Shown one piece after another: positions 33,182-41,824 of a stretch of DNA of 64,000 nucleotides. The position numbers and the translations under genes are program-made. Every line of letters begins with the position of its first letter. Positions within the stretch are counted from its first letter, which is position 1. This DNA comes from Bradyrhizobium sp. JYMT SZCCT0180 (GTDB taxonomy: Bacteria; Pseudomonadota; Alphaproteobacteria; Rhizobiales; Xanthobacteraceae), in NCBI RefSeq assembly GCF_018130165.1, contig NZ_JAFCLZ010000001.1, positions 248,001 through 312,000 on the forward strand, given 5' to 3'. The notes under the pieces are model-generated. The model had not been told where the DNA came from. It ran no database searches and saw only the letters and a program-made list of their open reading frames with translations.

Positions 33182-34381
33182 ATGAGGGTCCTTGTTACAA
33201 CATCCCTCTATCCGACGCCGCTGGCCCCAAAGGTCATCGGCGGTGCGGAAATATTCGTACGCAAACTGGTCGAAGGCTTCGTCGCCAGTGGGGACAGTGT
33301 GGAAGTGATCCGCGCCGCGTCAGCCCCCAACCAGCAAACTGAATCGTGCGACGATGTCGATATCTATTCCGAGCCGGTCAGCAACATCTACCTGCCGTTC
33401 ACCGAACAACACAGCGCACCAATGCGGGGACTCTGGCACGCGGTCGAGGATTGGCGACGATCGACAAAACTGGTCGCCGACCGGATCAAGGCGTTCAGGC
33501 CTGACGTGCTGCATTCCAACAATCTGTCGGGCCTGACGACGGCGGTCTGGAAAGCCGCATCCGACCACGGCGTCCCTATCGTCCACACCTTGCACGATTA
33601 TTACCTGACGTGCCCGCGATGTTCGCGCTTCTCCCACGGCAGCACCTGCACGCACACCTGCTTCAGCTGCAAGTTGCTAACCGTAAGCCGCCGCACCGCG
33701 ACCAGGCAGCTCAGCGCGATCGTCGGCGTGAGCCAGCGCATTCTGGATATTCACACGGAGTTGGGCCTCTTCGCAGACACCCCGCTTCGCAAGGTCATCA
33801 GACACGCTTCGGCACTCCCGCCGGTCGCGCCCGAGCCCAGACGACCAACCGACCTCCTGACGCTGGGTTTCATCGGACGCCTCACGGAGGAGAAAGGCAT
33901 TTACAATCTGGTCAAGGCTGTCGGCACGTTGCCGCCAAACACCGTCAAGCTGGTGATCGCAGGCTCTGCCGGCGCCGAGATGAAGGAGCGGTTGCGTGCC
34001 TTGGCACCTGATGCCCAGATCGAATTCCTGGGATTTGTCGCCCCCGAAACGTTCTATCGTCAAATCGACGTCGTGGTCATTCCGCCGATCTGGGAGGAGC
34101 CCGGCCCCATCGTGGTCGCTGATGCCCAGGCCGCCGGCAAGCCCTTCCTCGGCACCCACTTCGGAGGCATACCGGAGGCCATCGCAAGGGGCGCGGTCGG
34201 GTGGCTCACGGCGCCCGACCCCGACTCGCTGGCCGAAAGCATCAGGAAGATGTTGTCGAATCCTGACGAAGTAACAACAATGACCCGGAAGTTCGCCGAC
34301 AAGAACAGTCAACGCACATTCTCGGAAGTCGTCGCCGAATACCGCGCTATCTTCGACGAGTTGCTCCGCCGTGAGGAATAG
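33182..34381 (+). CDS. Glycosyltransferase B1 of the duplicated pair
   Basis: From ATG 33182 the product has 399 residues. It is a family 4 GT-B enzyme. Seen: LYPTPLAPKVIGGAEIFVRKL, HSNNLSGLTTAVW, HTLHDYYLTC, LGFIGRLTEEKGIYNLV and the donor site PPIWEEPGPIVVADAQAAG. It shares the Cys set seen in A1 (CPRC, then C-x3-C-x2-C). It follows A1 by 74 bp and is closely related to B2 at 35908. It should add a sugar to the lipid-linked repeat. The A and B types are also related to each other, so the four genes reflect two rounds of duplication. Confidence 0.88.
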   Translation: MRVLVTTSLYPTPLAPKVIGGAEIFVRKLVEGFVASGDSVEVIRAASAPNQQTESCDDVDIYSEPVSNIYLPFTEQHSAPMRGLWHAVEDWRRSTKLVADRIKAFRPDVLHSNNLSGLTTAVWKAASDHGVPIVHTLHDYYLTCPRCSRFSHGSTCTHTCFSCKLLTVSRRTATRQLSAIVGVSQRILDIHTELGLFADTPLRKVIRHASALPPVAPEPRRPTDLLTLGFIGRLTEEKGIYNLVKAVGTLPPNTVKLVIAGSAGAEMKERLRALAPDAQIEFLGFVAPETFYRQIDVVVIPPIWEEPGPIVVADAQAAGKPFLGTHFGGIPEAIARGAVGWLTAPDPDSLAESIRKMLSNPDEVTTMTRKFADKNSQRTFSEVVAEYRAIFDELLRREE

Positions 34382-34471
34382 CCGTGTGGTGGAGAACGAT
34401 GCGGCTCCGATTTCTCCCGTACCGTGCCGCCAGCCGAGCAGCCAACCCTCCGTCAGCGCCCGTTAACAGGG

Positions 34472-34511
34472 ATTTAATTTCCGGATGTCCTCCGGCAAGG
34501 GGACATTTAAT
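34472..34511. promoter_or_regulatory. AT-rich EPS-locus motifs between pair 1 and pair 2
   Basis: atttaat occurs at 34472 and 34505, 33 bp apart. The second copy sits in ggacatttaat, the same 11-mer as at 30088-30098 in front of the exporter gene. They lie in the 273-bp gap before gene A2, which probably has its own promoter. Confidence 0.45.
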
Positions 34512-34654
34512 ACTGCACACGTTGTTGTTGCAGTGCCGCGCGTTTCGGCTGGCAGCACCGCTTGGTGGAAGGTAAGGTCGAACGAGTCGATCGTTCAGGA
34601 CCTGCTTCGCAACAAGGCACCGGCGGCAATCGATCGACACCGATGAGGCGATAG

Positions 34655-35851
34655 TTGAAGATACTTCTCGTAAACAGCCTTTACCCACCGGAAATCATGG
34701 GAGGCGCTGAAGTTTCCGTTTCTCTGCTGGCGGAAGCACTGGCCCTCAGGGGTCACCAGGTTTCCGTGATTTGCCTTCACAAGGCGGCGGAAACCTCGAT
34801 CAGCGAGATCAGGGGTGTTCGCGTATACAGATTGCAGATCGACAACGACTATTGGCCATTCGACCAGGATCGAAAGCCGTCGCGGCTGCGACGACTTAAA
34901 TGGCATTTGCGTGACACCTGGAATCGCGAGGCGGCCAAGCGCTTCGGCGCGGTTCTAGATGCTGAGGCGCCCGACGTTTTGCACACCAACAATCTCACGG
35001 GATTTTCGGTATCGTTGTGGTCGGAAGCCAAGCGCCGCAAGCTGCGGGTCGTCCACACGCTGCGTGACTATTCCCTGATCTGCAAAAGGTCGACCCTGTT
35101 CCGTAACGGACAGACATGTGCCCGGCGGTGCCCGGCCTGCGCGACCATGACCGCCCCTTCCCTGATTGCTTCGCGTATGGTCGACGCCGTCGTTTCGAAC
35201 AGCCAATTTGTGCTGGATCAGCACCAGAAACTTGGCTATTTCGCCAACATCCCGGGCAAGGTCATCTTCAATATTGCCGACGTCAGCGAGGCGGCCCCGG
35301 TTTCGCCGCCCGCTACCGGCGATCTGGTGTTCGGCTTCATTGGACGGATCGAAGCCGAAAAGGGTATCGAGGTCGTCCTGAAGGCGGCCGAACTGCTGCC
35401 TGACGCAGGTTGGAGGCTGAAGATTGCCGGAAAGGGGCTCGAGCAGTACGTAGGCGGCCTGAAGGCCGGCCAGAAGAACGATCGCATCGAATGGCTTGGC
35501 TTTACGAAAGCTGCGAATTTCTACGCCAGCATCGACGTCTGCCTCGTCAGCTCGGTCTGGCCGGAACCGCTGCCGCGGACGCTGATCGAAAGCATTAATG
35601 CCGGCCGCGCAACCATTTGCTCGACGGCAGGAGGGATTCCGGAGATTTCGGGATTTTCAAATATGGTGGGCTCCTACGAGCCGAGCAATTTTCGTCAGTT
35701 GGCCGAACTCATGGTGAAGGCGGTCAACGACACAACGAGATGGAAAATGACGCAGCCGCTACAATCGGACTTTGCAGATAAATTTTCGCCGGAGTCGGTC
35801 ACGCGGCAATACATGGAGGTTTATTCGGCCGGCAATTCAAACGCTTCCTGA
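34655..35851 (+). CDS. Glycosyltransferase A2 of the duplicated pair
   Basis: The product has 398 residues from TTG 34655. It repeats the layout of A1 almost residue for residue: LYPPEIMGGAEVSVSLLAEA, the YRLQIDNDYWPFDQDRKPSR stretch, HTNNLTGFSVSLW, HTLRDYSLICKRS, FGFIGRIEAEKGIEVVL and SSVWPEPLPRTLIESINAG. Differences are scattered, so this is an old rather than fresh copy. The Cys set is kept. It probably transfers the same or a related sugar to another position of the repeat unit. It is followed by B2 after 56 bp, keeping the gene order of pair 1. Confidence 0.88.
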   Translation: MKILLVNSLYPPEIMGGAEVSVSLLAEALALRGHQVSVICLHKAAETSISEIRGVRVYRLQIDNDYWPFDQDRKPSRLRRLKWHLRDTWNREAAKRFGAVLDAEAPDVLHTNNLTGFSVSLWSEAKRRKLRVVHTLRDYSLICKRSTLFRNGQTCARRCPACATMTAPSLIASRMVDAVVSNSQFVLDQHQKLGYFANIPGKVIFNIADVSEAAPVSPPATGDLVFGFIGRIEAEKGIEVVLKAAELLPDAGWRLKIAGKGLEQYVGGLKAGQKNDRIEWLGFTKAANFYASIDVCLVSSVWPEPLPRTLIESINAGRATICSTAGGIPEISGFSNMVGSYEPSNFRQLAELMVKAVNDTTRWKMTQPLQSDFADKFSPESVTRQYMEVYSAGNSNAS

Positions 35852-35907
35852 CCGGGAATAGTTTCAAGCATCCATTTTTTATTTTTCTTGGGGACGAGAC
35901 TCCTTCA

Positions 35908-37119
35908 ATGAGAGTTCTTATTACGTCATCCATCTATCCAACGCCGCAGGCTCCAAAGATCGTGGGCGGCGCGGAAATATTCGTGCGCCGACTTGCCGAA
36001 AGCCTGGTGGACAAGGGTGACTGCGTGGAAGTGATCCGCGCCGCGTCCGCTCCCAACCAAACGATGGAAACGTGCAACGGCATCGACGTTTATTCGGCGC
36101 CGGTAAAGAATGTGTATTTCCCGTTCAGCAATCCTCATAGCGCACCGGTTCGGGCGGTCTGGCATGCGGTGGAAGACTGGCAGCAGACCTCGCAACTGGT
36201 TGCCGAACGCATACGAGCCTTCAAGCCCGATATCCTGCACTCCAACAATCTCTCGGGATTGACGACGGGGGTATGGAGAACCGCTTCGGACCTGCGCGTT
36301 CCGGTTCTTCATACCCTTCACGACTATTACCTGACCTGCCCGCGGTGCTCTCGCTTTTCGAACGGAAGCGCGTGCGCTCACACCTGCGTCAGTTGCAAGA
36401 TCTTGACGGTCAACCGGCGCAGCACGACAAAGCATCTCGACGCGGTTGTAGGCGTGAGCCAACGTATCCTTGATATTCATACCCAGTTCGGGCTGTTTGG
36501 CGATACGCCACTGCGCACCGTCATTCGCAATGCTTCGACCGCCGATGTCGGTGACAAGGCCCCGGAACGTCCCGACGGAGTGGTTACCTTTGGATTTATC
36601 GGAAGGTTGACGCAGGAGAAGGGCATCTACAACCTCGTCCAGGCGGTTGCGGCAATTCCATCGCACCTGATGCGGCTTGTCGTCGCCGGCCATGCAACGG
36701 AAAGCCAGCGCGCGCATATCAAATCGCTGGCGCCCAACGCCCGAATTGATTTCCTGGGTTTTGTCGCGCCCAGGGAATTCTATGAACAGGTCGATGTCGT
36801 GGTGGTTCCGTCAGTCTGGGAAGATCCAAGCCCGCTGGTGGTGGCCGACGCGCAGGCGGCCGGAAAACCGCTGCTCGGGACCCGCTTCGGCGGAATACAG
36901 GAAGTGATCGAACAGGATGTTACGGGATGGCTGACGGCGCCCGACCCCGGGTCTCTGACCAGGAGCCTGTTGCAAATCATTGAATCCCCGCGGCAGATTT
37001 CCGATATCAGCCAACGGTTAAGAGCCGGACTCAACAAATGGACCTTCGTCGACGTCGTTGCCAGATATCGCGATGCATTCGAGCACGTCAGGCAATCGCG
37101 GGGAATGGCCAGATCATGA
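35908..37119 (+). CDS. Glycosyltransferase B2 of the duplicated pair
   Basis: The 403-residue product, from ATG 35908, is a close paralogue of B1. Shared stretches include IYPTPQAPKIVGGAEIFVRR, VIRAASAPNQ, SAPVRAVWHAVEDW, HSNNLSGLTTGVW, LHDYYLTCPRCSRFSNGS and GFIGRLTQEKGIYNLVQAV. The donor region reads PSVWEDPSPLVVADAQAAG, versus EEPGP in B1. As a GT-B family 4 enzyme it adds one residue of the EPS repeat. Its stop is 76 bp before the flippase gene, so transcription likely continues. Confidence 0.88.
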   Translation: MRVLITSSIYPTPQAPKIVGGAEIFVRRLAESLVDKGDCVEVIRAASAPNQTMETCNGIDVYSAPVKNVYFPFSNPHSAPVRAVWHAVEDWQQTSQLVAERIRAFKPDILHSNNLSGLTTGVWRTASDLRVPVLHTLHDYYLTCPRCSRFSNGSACAHTCVSCKILTVNRRSTTKHLDAVVGVSQRILDIHTQFGLFGDTPLRTVIRNASTADVGDKAPERPDGVVTFGFIGRLTQEKGIYNLVQAVAAIPSHLMRLVVAGHATESQRAHIKSLAPNARIDFLGFVAPREFYEQVDVVVVPSVWEDPSPLVVADAQAAGKPLLGTRFGGIQEVIEQDVTGWLTAPDPGSLTRSLLQIIESPRQISDISQRLRAGLNKWTFVDVVARYRDAFEHVRQSRGMARS

Positions 37120-37195
37120 TGGTCCCGGCCATAGCGGCTGAGAGCTACGCCCCGGCCCGATACCCGGGCCGGCCGCCAACTCGCGCCGGTCTGAA

Positions 37196-38611
37196 ATGAT
37201 CCGCCTCCTCGCGTTCGGCGGCTATGTCTTCCAGAGTGCGGCCGCCATCGCACTCATTTTCGCCATCAGCCATCTCCTGCCGCCCGCCAGCTATACGTCG
37301 TTTTCGCTCGCTTTGGCGTCAAGCCAGCTGTTGTGCGTATTCATGTTCGAATGGCTGCAACTTGCCGGCGTTCGTTTTCTCGCGGCGGCTGAGGGTGAGG
37401 ACGCCGCAAGATTGCGGTCCTCGTTGTTCGCCGCGGGATTATTGAGCGCCGCGGTGCTGGTTTCAGTCGGTAGTGCCGCCTCACTGATCGGCACGCTCGC
37501 GCCCCGCGTCGTCGCGCTTGGGCTGGCAATCGCGGTTCTGCAGGGACTCACCGACATGTATTTCATGGCGATCCGCGTATCGGATCGGCTTGGTACGGCG
37601 GCCTTCCTCCTGATCCTGCGAGCCAGCCTCCTGCTTGTCGGCGCCGTTGCCGGCGCGAGCATTTACGCAACGGCGGAAGCCACTCTGCTCGGCATCGTAT
37701 GCGGCCATGCGACGTCCCTGATTGCCGGCCTGTTTGCGCATCGCACGCCGCTGCGATGGGTACCCTATCGTATCATGTTGACGGACTGGATGGAGTTCTC
37801 CCGCTACGGAATGCTGGCCGCCGGAGCATCGGTGATCCATCTCTCCGTTCCGGTGATGATCCGCTTCATCGTTGTCAGCAGTTTGGGAGCCGCAGCCTCC
37901 ACAGCGACCGCCGCCTTTCTGATGGCGATCGATTTGCTGCAGCGGCCATTCTCGGTTCTCGTGGCCGCGATACACACGGTGAGTTATCCTGACGTGGTGA
38001 TCCAGTTCGAGCGTGGCACCGACGAAGAGGCGCGGCGGGCGACGTCCCGGTTGCTCGACTTCATTCTATGCGCGACAACAGTCATGCTGGGCGGCCTGAT
38101 CGGCTTCCTGCCGGATGCCAGCCGGCTTTTCGTTCCGGCCGATCTCCTGACGAGCTTCATGGCGGTGGCGCCGGCAGCCGCCGTGTTTTACTTTCTTCAT
38201 ACCCATCTCCAGGCCACGCTTGCGGTGATCCCGCACTTGAGAAAATCCGCAACCAGGCTCGTGGTGGTCGCTGCCTGCCAACTGGCGCTGGTGTCGGTTG
38301 TTTCAGCGATTGCAGCCCGGCTGGGCCTGTCGATCGCCGCTCAGGTCGCGAGCGCCGCCGTTGCAACGGCAATCGTCATATTGTGCGGCAGTGGTCCGAT
38401 CATTCGTTTCGGAGTGGTCCCGAGATGGCTGCTGCTAGGCGCATCGCTTGTTGCAGCCATCCTGATTGGAGCTTTCGCGGCAGCTCCCTCCGAACCCATG
38501 CTCTGGCTGGCCGGCAAAATTGTCATCGCAGCCGTGGCCGTCGCGCTTGTCGCCTGGCAGGGCGACTTTCTGTCGGCCAGAAGCGCGGACCAACATCCGG
38601 ACAAAGCTTGA
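37196..38611 (+). CDS. Wzx-like polysaccharide flippase
   Basis: The 471-residue product has about twelve to fourteen hydrophobic helices and few charged loops. It resembles the MVF/Wzx superfamily of repeat-unit flippases: an N-terminal LLPPASYTSFSLALASSQLL segment typical of Wzx (P-A/S-x-Y/F-x-x-F/Y) and a conserved central IDLLQRPFSVLV. It would turn the undecaprenyl-linked repeat unit to the periplasmic side. Sequence conservation in this family is weak, so the call rests on topology and location. A second flippase candidate is at 47773, on the other strand. Confidence 0.8.
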   Translation: MIRLLAFGGYVFQSAAAIALIFAISHLLPPASYTSFSLALASSQLLCVFMFEWLQLAGVRFLAAAEGEDAARLRSSLFAAGLLSAAVLVSVGSAASLIGTLAPRVVALGLAIAVLQGLTDMYFMAIRVSDRLGTAAFLLILRASLLLVGAVAGASIYATAEATLLGIVCGHATSLIAGLFAHRTPLRWVPYRIMLTDWMEFSRYGMLAAGASVIHLSVPVMIRFIVVSSLGAAASTATAAFLMAIDLLQRPFSVLVAAIHTVSYPDVVIQFERGTDEEARRATSRLLDFILCATTVMLGGLIGFLPDASRLFVPADLLTSFMAVAPAAAVFYFLHTHLQATLAVIPHLRKSATRLVVVAACQLALVSVVSAIAARLGLSIAAQVASAAVATAIVILCGSGPIIRFGVVPRWLLLGASLVAAILIGAFAAAPSEPMLWLAGKIVIAAVAVALVAWQGDFLSARSADQHPDKA

Positions 38612-38615
38612 CCCA

Positions 38616-39860
38616 TCACGTCAGAGCGTAATCTTCCCGGCCCTTCCCGGCTCGTTGCGGCAGCGCCGGAGCCAATCCGTAGATCTGCAGCGTTTGATCG
38701 ACCATCGGACCGACACCGAAATTCTGCTGGGCTCGTGCGATGCAGTTTCGTGCCATCGCCTGCCGCCGGGCGGGATCAGCCAGCTTTTCGATCGCCTCGG
38801 CCAGGGCATCCACGTCCTCGAACGGAACGACAAAACCGGTTTGTCCGTTGATGATCTGATCCGAGGCACCGCCGGCCGGCGTCCGGACCGGGACCAGCCC
38901 CGTCGCCATCGCTTCGGCAACGCCCAATGGAAACCCTTCAAACCGGCTGGGAAGCACAAACACGTCGGCGGCCCATAGCGCCTCTCGAACGTCGCCCATG
39001 AAACCCAGAAATTTGAACGTCTGATTATCCTTTTCATCGCCCGCATAGGCGAACGATTTGATCTCCTTTTCGCGGTCGGCGCCGCCGCTCCCGACAAAGA
39101 AGCACTTCAAATCGAGCGGCGGGGGATCGCCGCGGTCGCGCAGCTTTCGCGCCGCCTTGATCAGCAGGTCGTGTCCCTTGACCCATGCGAGACGGGCCGC
39201 GAGCAGACACATGAAGTCGCCTTCTGCCAGACCGAATTTTTCCCGAGCTTGCTGCCGGTCAGCTGCCGAAGGCGGACAAAAATGATCGGTGTCAACGCCG
39301 CCATAGACTTTTGCAATTCCATCCTTGCGAAGCAAAAGATATCGGCTGAGATGCTCGCGCGATTCTTCGGACATCAGGATCAGCTTGTGGGGAAAGAAGG
39401 CGTTGAAGAACAGGATCTGCTTCAGGCTGAACTGCGACTTCGGCGCGTTCTGGGCATTTTCGATATTGCCGAGAACAGACGGGTGATAGGTTGCAACGCA
39501 GCGCGCTCCCGTCAGGAGAGACAGCAACTTGCCCCACAACAGCATGCCGAGACCGTGGACGTTGATGACCGTAATCTTGCGTTCCCGGATCAGCTTCAGC
39601 AGCCGAAAGAATATCGCCGGCGACGGCAGCTTGCTCAGTCCGGGGATCTCATGCCACTCCCTGACGGCCGCGGTCAGTTTCTTGCGCTTGTATTCAGACT
39701 TCTCGTCCGAGCGCACTTCGCCGGAAACCAGATAGATCTGCACGCCACGACCTTGCAGCCCGGTCGCAAGCGTCTCGCAATACGAAGCAATGCCATCGTT
39801 GCAATTCACCACTTCAACCAGAAACAGGACATTGGCGCTGCCGGAAGCGACCTTGGTCAT
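38616..39860 (-). CDS. Glycosyltransferase family 4 protein
   Basis: Starting at ATG 39860 the product has 414 residues; an upstream ATG at 39893 is possible. Seen: NDGIASYCETLATGL, INVHGLGMLLWGKLL, KVYGGVDTDHFCPPS, CLLAARLAWVKGHDLLIKA and the donor-binding VLPSRFEGFPLGVAEAMATG with E-x(7)-E. It is a GT-B retaining enzyme of the EPS pathway. It is convergent with the flippase gene (four bases between stops) and is the only glycosyltransferase of the locus on the minus strand here, perhaps co-transcribed with no neighbour. Confidence 0.9.
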   Translation of the reverse strand: MTKVASGSANVLFLVEVVNCNDGIASYCETLATGLQGRGVQIYLVSGEVRSDEKSEYKRKKLTAAVREWHEIPGLSKLPSPAIFFRLLKLIRERKITVINVHGLGMLLWGKLLSLLTGARCVATYHPSVLGNIENAQNAPKSQFSLKQILFFNAFFPHKLILMSEESREHLSRYLLLRKDGIAKVYGGVDTDHFCPPSAADRQQAREKFGLAEGDFMCLLAARLAWVKGHDLLIKAARKLRDRGDPPPLDLKCFFVGSGGADREKEIKSFAYAGDEKDNQTFKFLGFMGDVREALWAADVFVLPSRFEGFPLGVAEAMATGLVPVRTPAGGASDQIINGQTGFVVPFEDVDALAEAIEKLADPARRQAMARNCIARAQQNFGVGPMVDQTLQIYGLAPALPQRAGKGREDYALT

Positions 39861-39992
39861 CGATTTATCTCTCTGCTCGATCTCGTGAAACATAGGGCGG
39901 GTTCTTAGCTTGGAAATCCGTCCTTATCGATGACGGATCTCCCTCGTACGCCTGCATTTTATGAGTGCAAGATGCGGGCCGAACGCATAGCC

Positions 39993-40015
39993 AATTAAAT
40001 GCCTCGCGAATTAAA
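39993..40015. promoter_or_regulatory. AT-rich EPS-locus motif pair
   Basis: Two direct copies of aattaaa at 39993 and 40009. The first continues as attaaatgcct, an 11-mer also found in the array at 57727. They lie in the 160-bp gap upstream of the minus-strand glycosyltransferase gene. Confidence 0.45.
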
Positions 40016-40053
40016 GGCCCGGAATTGGCGGTATACGCCGGCCGGCCTCCCCC

Positions 40054-41187
40054 TCAAAGCCCTCTTTTTTCCAGTTCGGCGGCCTCTTCCGGCGAGAGAG
40101 GAGCTCCCGCAAACCGGGAAACGAGGTACATCGCGATCTTCGGCGTCTTGAGATCGTACATCAGGCCGAACCGGTTTTCAGGCGGGGCTTTTGAGGGTTC
40201 ATCGAGCAGTTCATAGATGCTGATGCTCTCGACGACGACGTCCTTTTGGTCCCGGAGCGCGGTGAGCGTGTCGTTCAGGCTCTTCAGGCAGCGCTCCGTC
40301 ATATGGTCGCCGGGCTTGTTGCCATAGTCCGCTTTGTAGATCTCGCCGCAATTGATCTCATTGAATATGACAGGCCTCTTATAGGTGGCCAGTTTCTTGA
40401 ACAGGTTGAACCGGGGATTGCGGCCATTCCAGGCTCTGTTGGGGTTCTCTCCCAGCACCTCGTAATAGTGGTAGGAAATCACATCGAACCCGACCCCACG
40501 CGCGGCCATGAAGTCCAGGAAACCGAACATCGTCGATGTCGTATTCAGGACCTTGCGCAAATGAAGTCCGTTTTCCTTGTTGATCTTGTCGATCGCGTCT
40601 GACGCCCCGCGCAGGACGGCTGCCCAATCTTCCATGATCGGCTTTTCAAACTCTTCCGCCGAGCCGCCGCTGCCAAACAATCGCTTGCCGTCCGGACCCT
40701 GCGCGATGAGGTTTATCTCGTTCTCCAGTTCCCAGTCCTTGATATCGTGCTTGAACTGGTTGACGAAATCGTAGGTCCGGTTGAACCCCTGGCGATACAG
40801 CGCGTCACGGTCGCCCTTCGGATAATTGCCCGCATCCGTGCGATCGCCCCACCGGAAGGCAAAGCCGAACACGGGGTGCAGCGTTATTCCGTGGGCTTTG
40901 GCCTGTGCGATCGCACGCCGCAACATCGGGGCTTCGGTCGGTTCGGTGTCCTTGGTCAGATTCACACCTATCCTGAATTGCGTCAGGCCGCGCTCTTTCA
41001 TGACCTTGAAGGCGGGCCCCAAATTCGCCCTGATGGCGGATGGCCCGTTGGTACCCCACTCCAGGGCGTGCGCGGGCAACGAACTGATCGCGGCAGCAAC
41101 CAGGACAAGCAGCGAAAGGCTCAACTTCCGCGCGATGGTCGCTGCGGCCGTCCGCTCAAACCCAGTCGCCCTCACAACATTCATCAT
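40054..41187 (-). CDS. Secreted clan-A glycoside hydrolase-like protein
   Basis: The likely start is ATG 41187, with agaaggtg five bases upstream, giving 377 residues. A Sec signal peptide (about residues 1-42, ending AHA-LEW) precedes a TIM-barrel-like domain. The two catalytic Glu of clan GH-A are visible: DWELENEINLIAQ (acid/base) and RPVIFNEINCGE (nucleophile). It is a periplasmic or secreted retaining glycosidase, perhaps GH39- or GH5-like; the exact family is uncertain. Within an EPS locus it probably trims or degrades the nascent polymer, as ExoK-type glycanases do. It is divergent from the large repeat protein across 637 bp. Confidence 0.8.
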   Translation of the reverse strand: MMNVVRATGFERTAAATIARKLSLSLLVLVAAAISSLPAHALEWGTNGPSAIRANLGPAFKVMKERGLTQFRIGVNLTKDTEPTEAPMLRRAIAQAKAHGITLHPVFGFAFRWGDRTDAGNYPKGDRDALYRQGFNRTYDFVNQFKHDIKDWELENEINLIAQGPDGKRLFGSGGSAEEFEKPIMEDWAAVLRGASDAIDKINKENGLHLRKVLNTTSTMFGFLDFMAARGVGFDVISYHYYEVLGENPNRAWNGRNPRFNLFKKLATYKRPVIFNEINCGEIYKADYGNKPGDHMTERCLKSLNDTLTALRDQKDVVVESISIYELLDEPSKAPPENRFGLMYDLKTPKIAMYLVSRFAGAPLSPEEAAELEKRGL

Positions 41188-41824
41188 AATCACCTTCTGT
41201 GATGCCTTGTTCTGTGAAGCCTTGGCTTTTCGAGACAAAAGCAAGGACCATGCGAAACCCGATCCACGCATGCCGTTGCTGCAATTTGCCGCGGTAAGGC
41301 GTTTGCTTTAGCGCGCCGCAAAAGTCGGGTCCAGTCCGGGAACCGAATGCAAATGTGGCCGGCAACTGGAATTAAACGACCCATTTAATCCGATCGTTTG
41401 ACCACAACGCGCCAAAACCATGCCCTTTCAGCGCCGTGAGTAACATCCGCGGCAAATTCCCTATCCGCCGGATGCGACGTGAAAAACCAACCTCCGATTA
41501 ACCGTCACGGATAAACCCGTATTATTTCGATCTCGACCACTCACGACGTGCATGATTGCCTGCCTGGCAAGCAGCCAAGCATTCCAAGTAGGCAGCGCAA
41601 GGCAGCCGCCGCCTTCAGTCCGTCATCATGAGAACAGACCACGCTGCCACGATCGAAGCTTGCCGATTCTGGTTCCCATTCCAGACGTCGCGCAAACCGT
41701 CGGGAAATCCTTAGCAATGAAAAATCCCCTTGTTGGTTCGACTTTTATCCAAATCAAATACTCAAAAAAGAAAACTGGCGGCTAAATCTCGCACAAATCT
41801 CCCCTTCCAACAGCCGGGCAATAA
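41188..41824. other. Divergent promoter region (637 bp)
   Basis: No gene is supported. The region separates the glycosidase gene (minus) from the 1456-residue protein gene (plus). It holds the inverted motif pair aattaaa (41370) and atttaat (41383), and a gattaacc at 41496. Base composition drops towards AT just before 41800. Confidence 0.5.
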
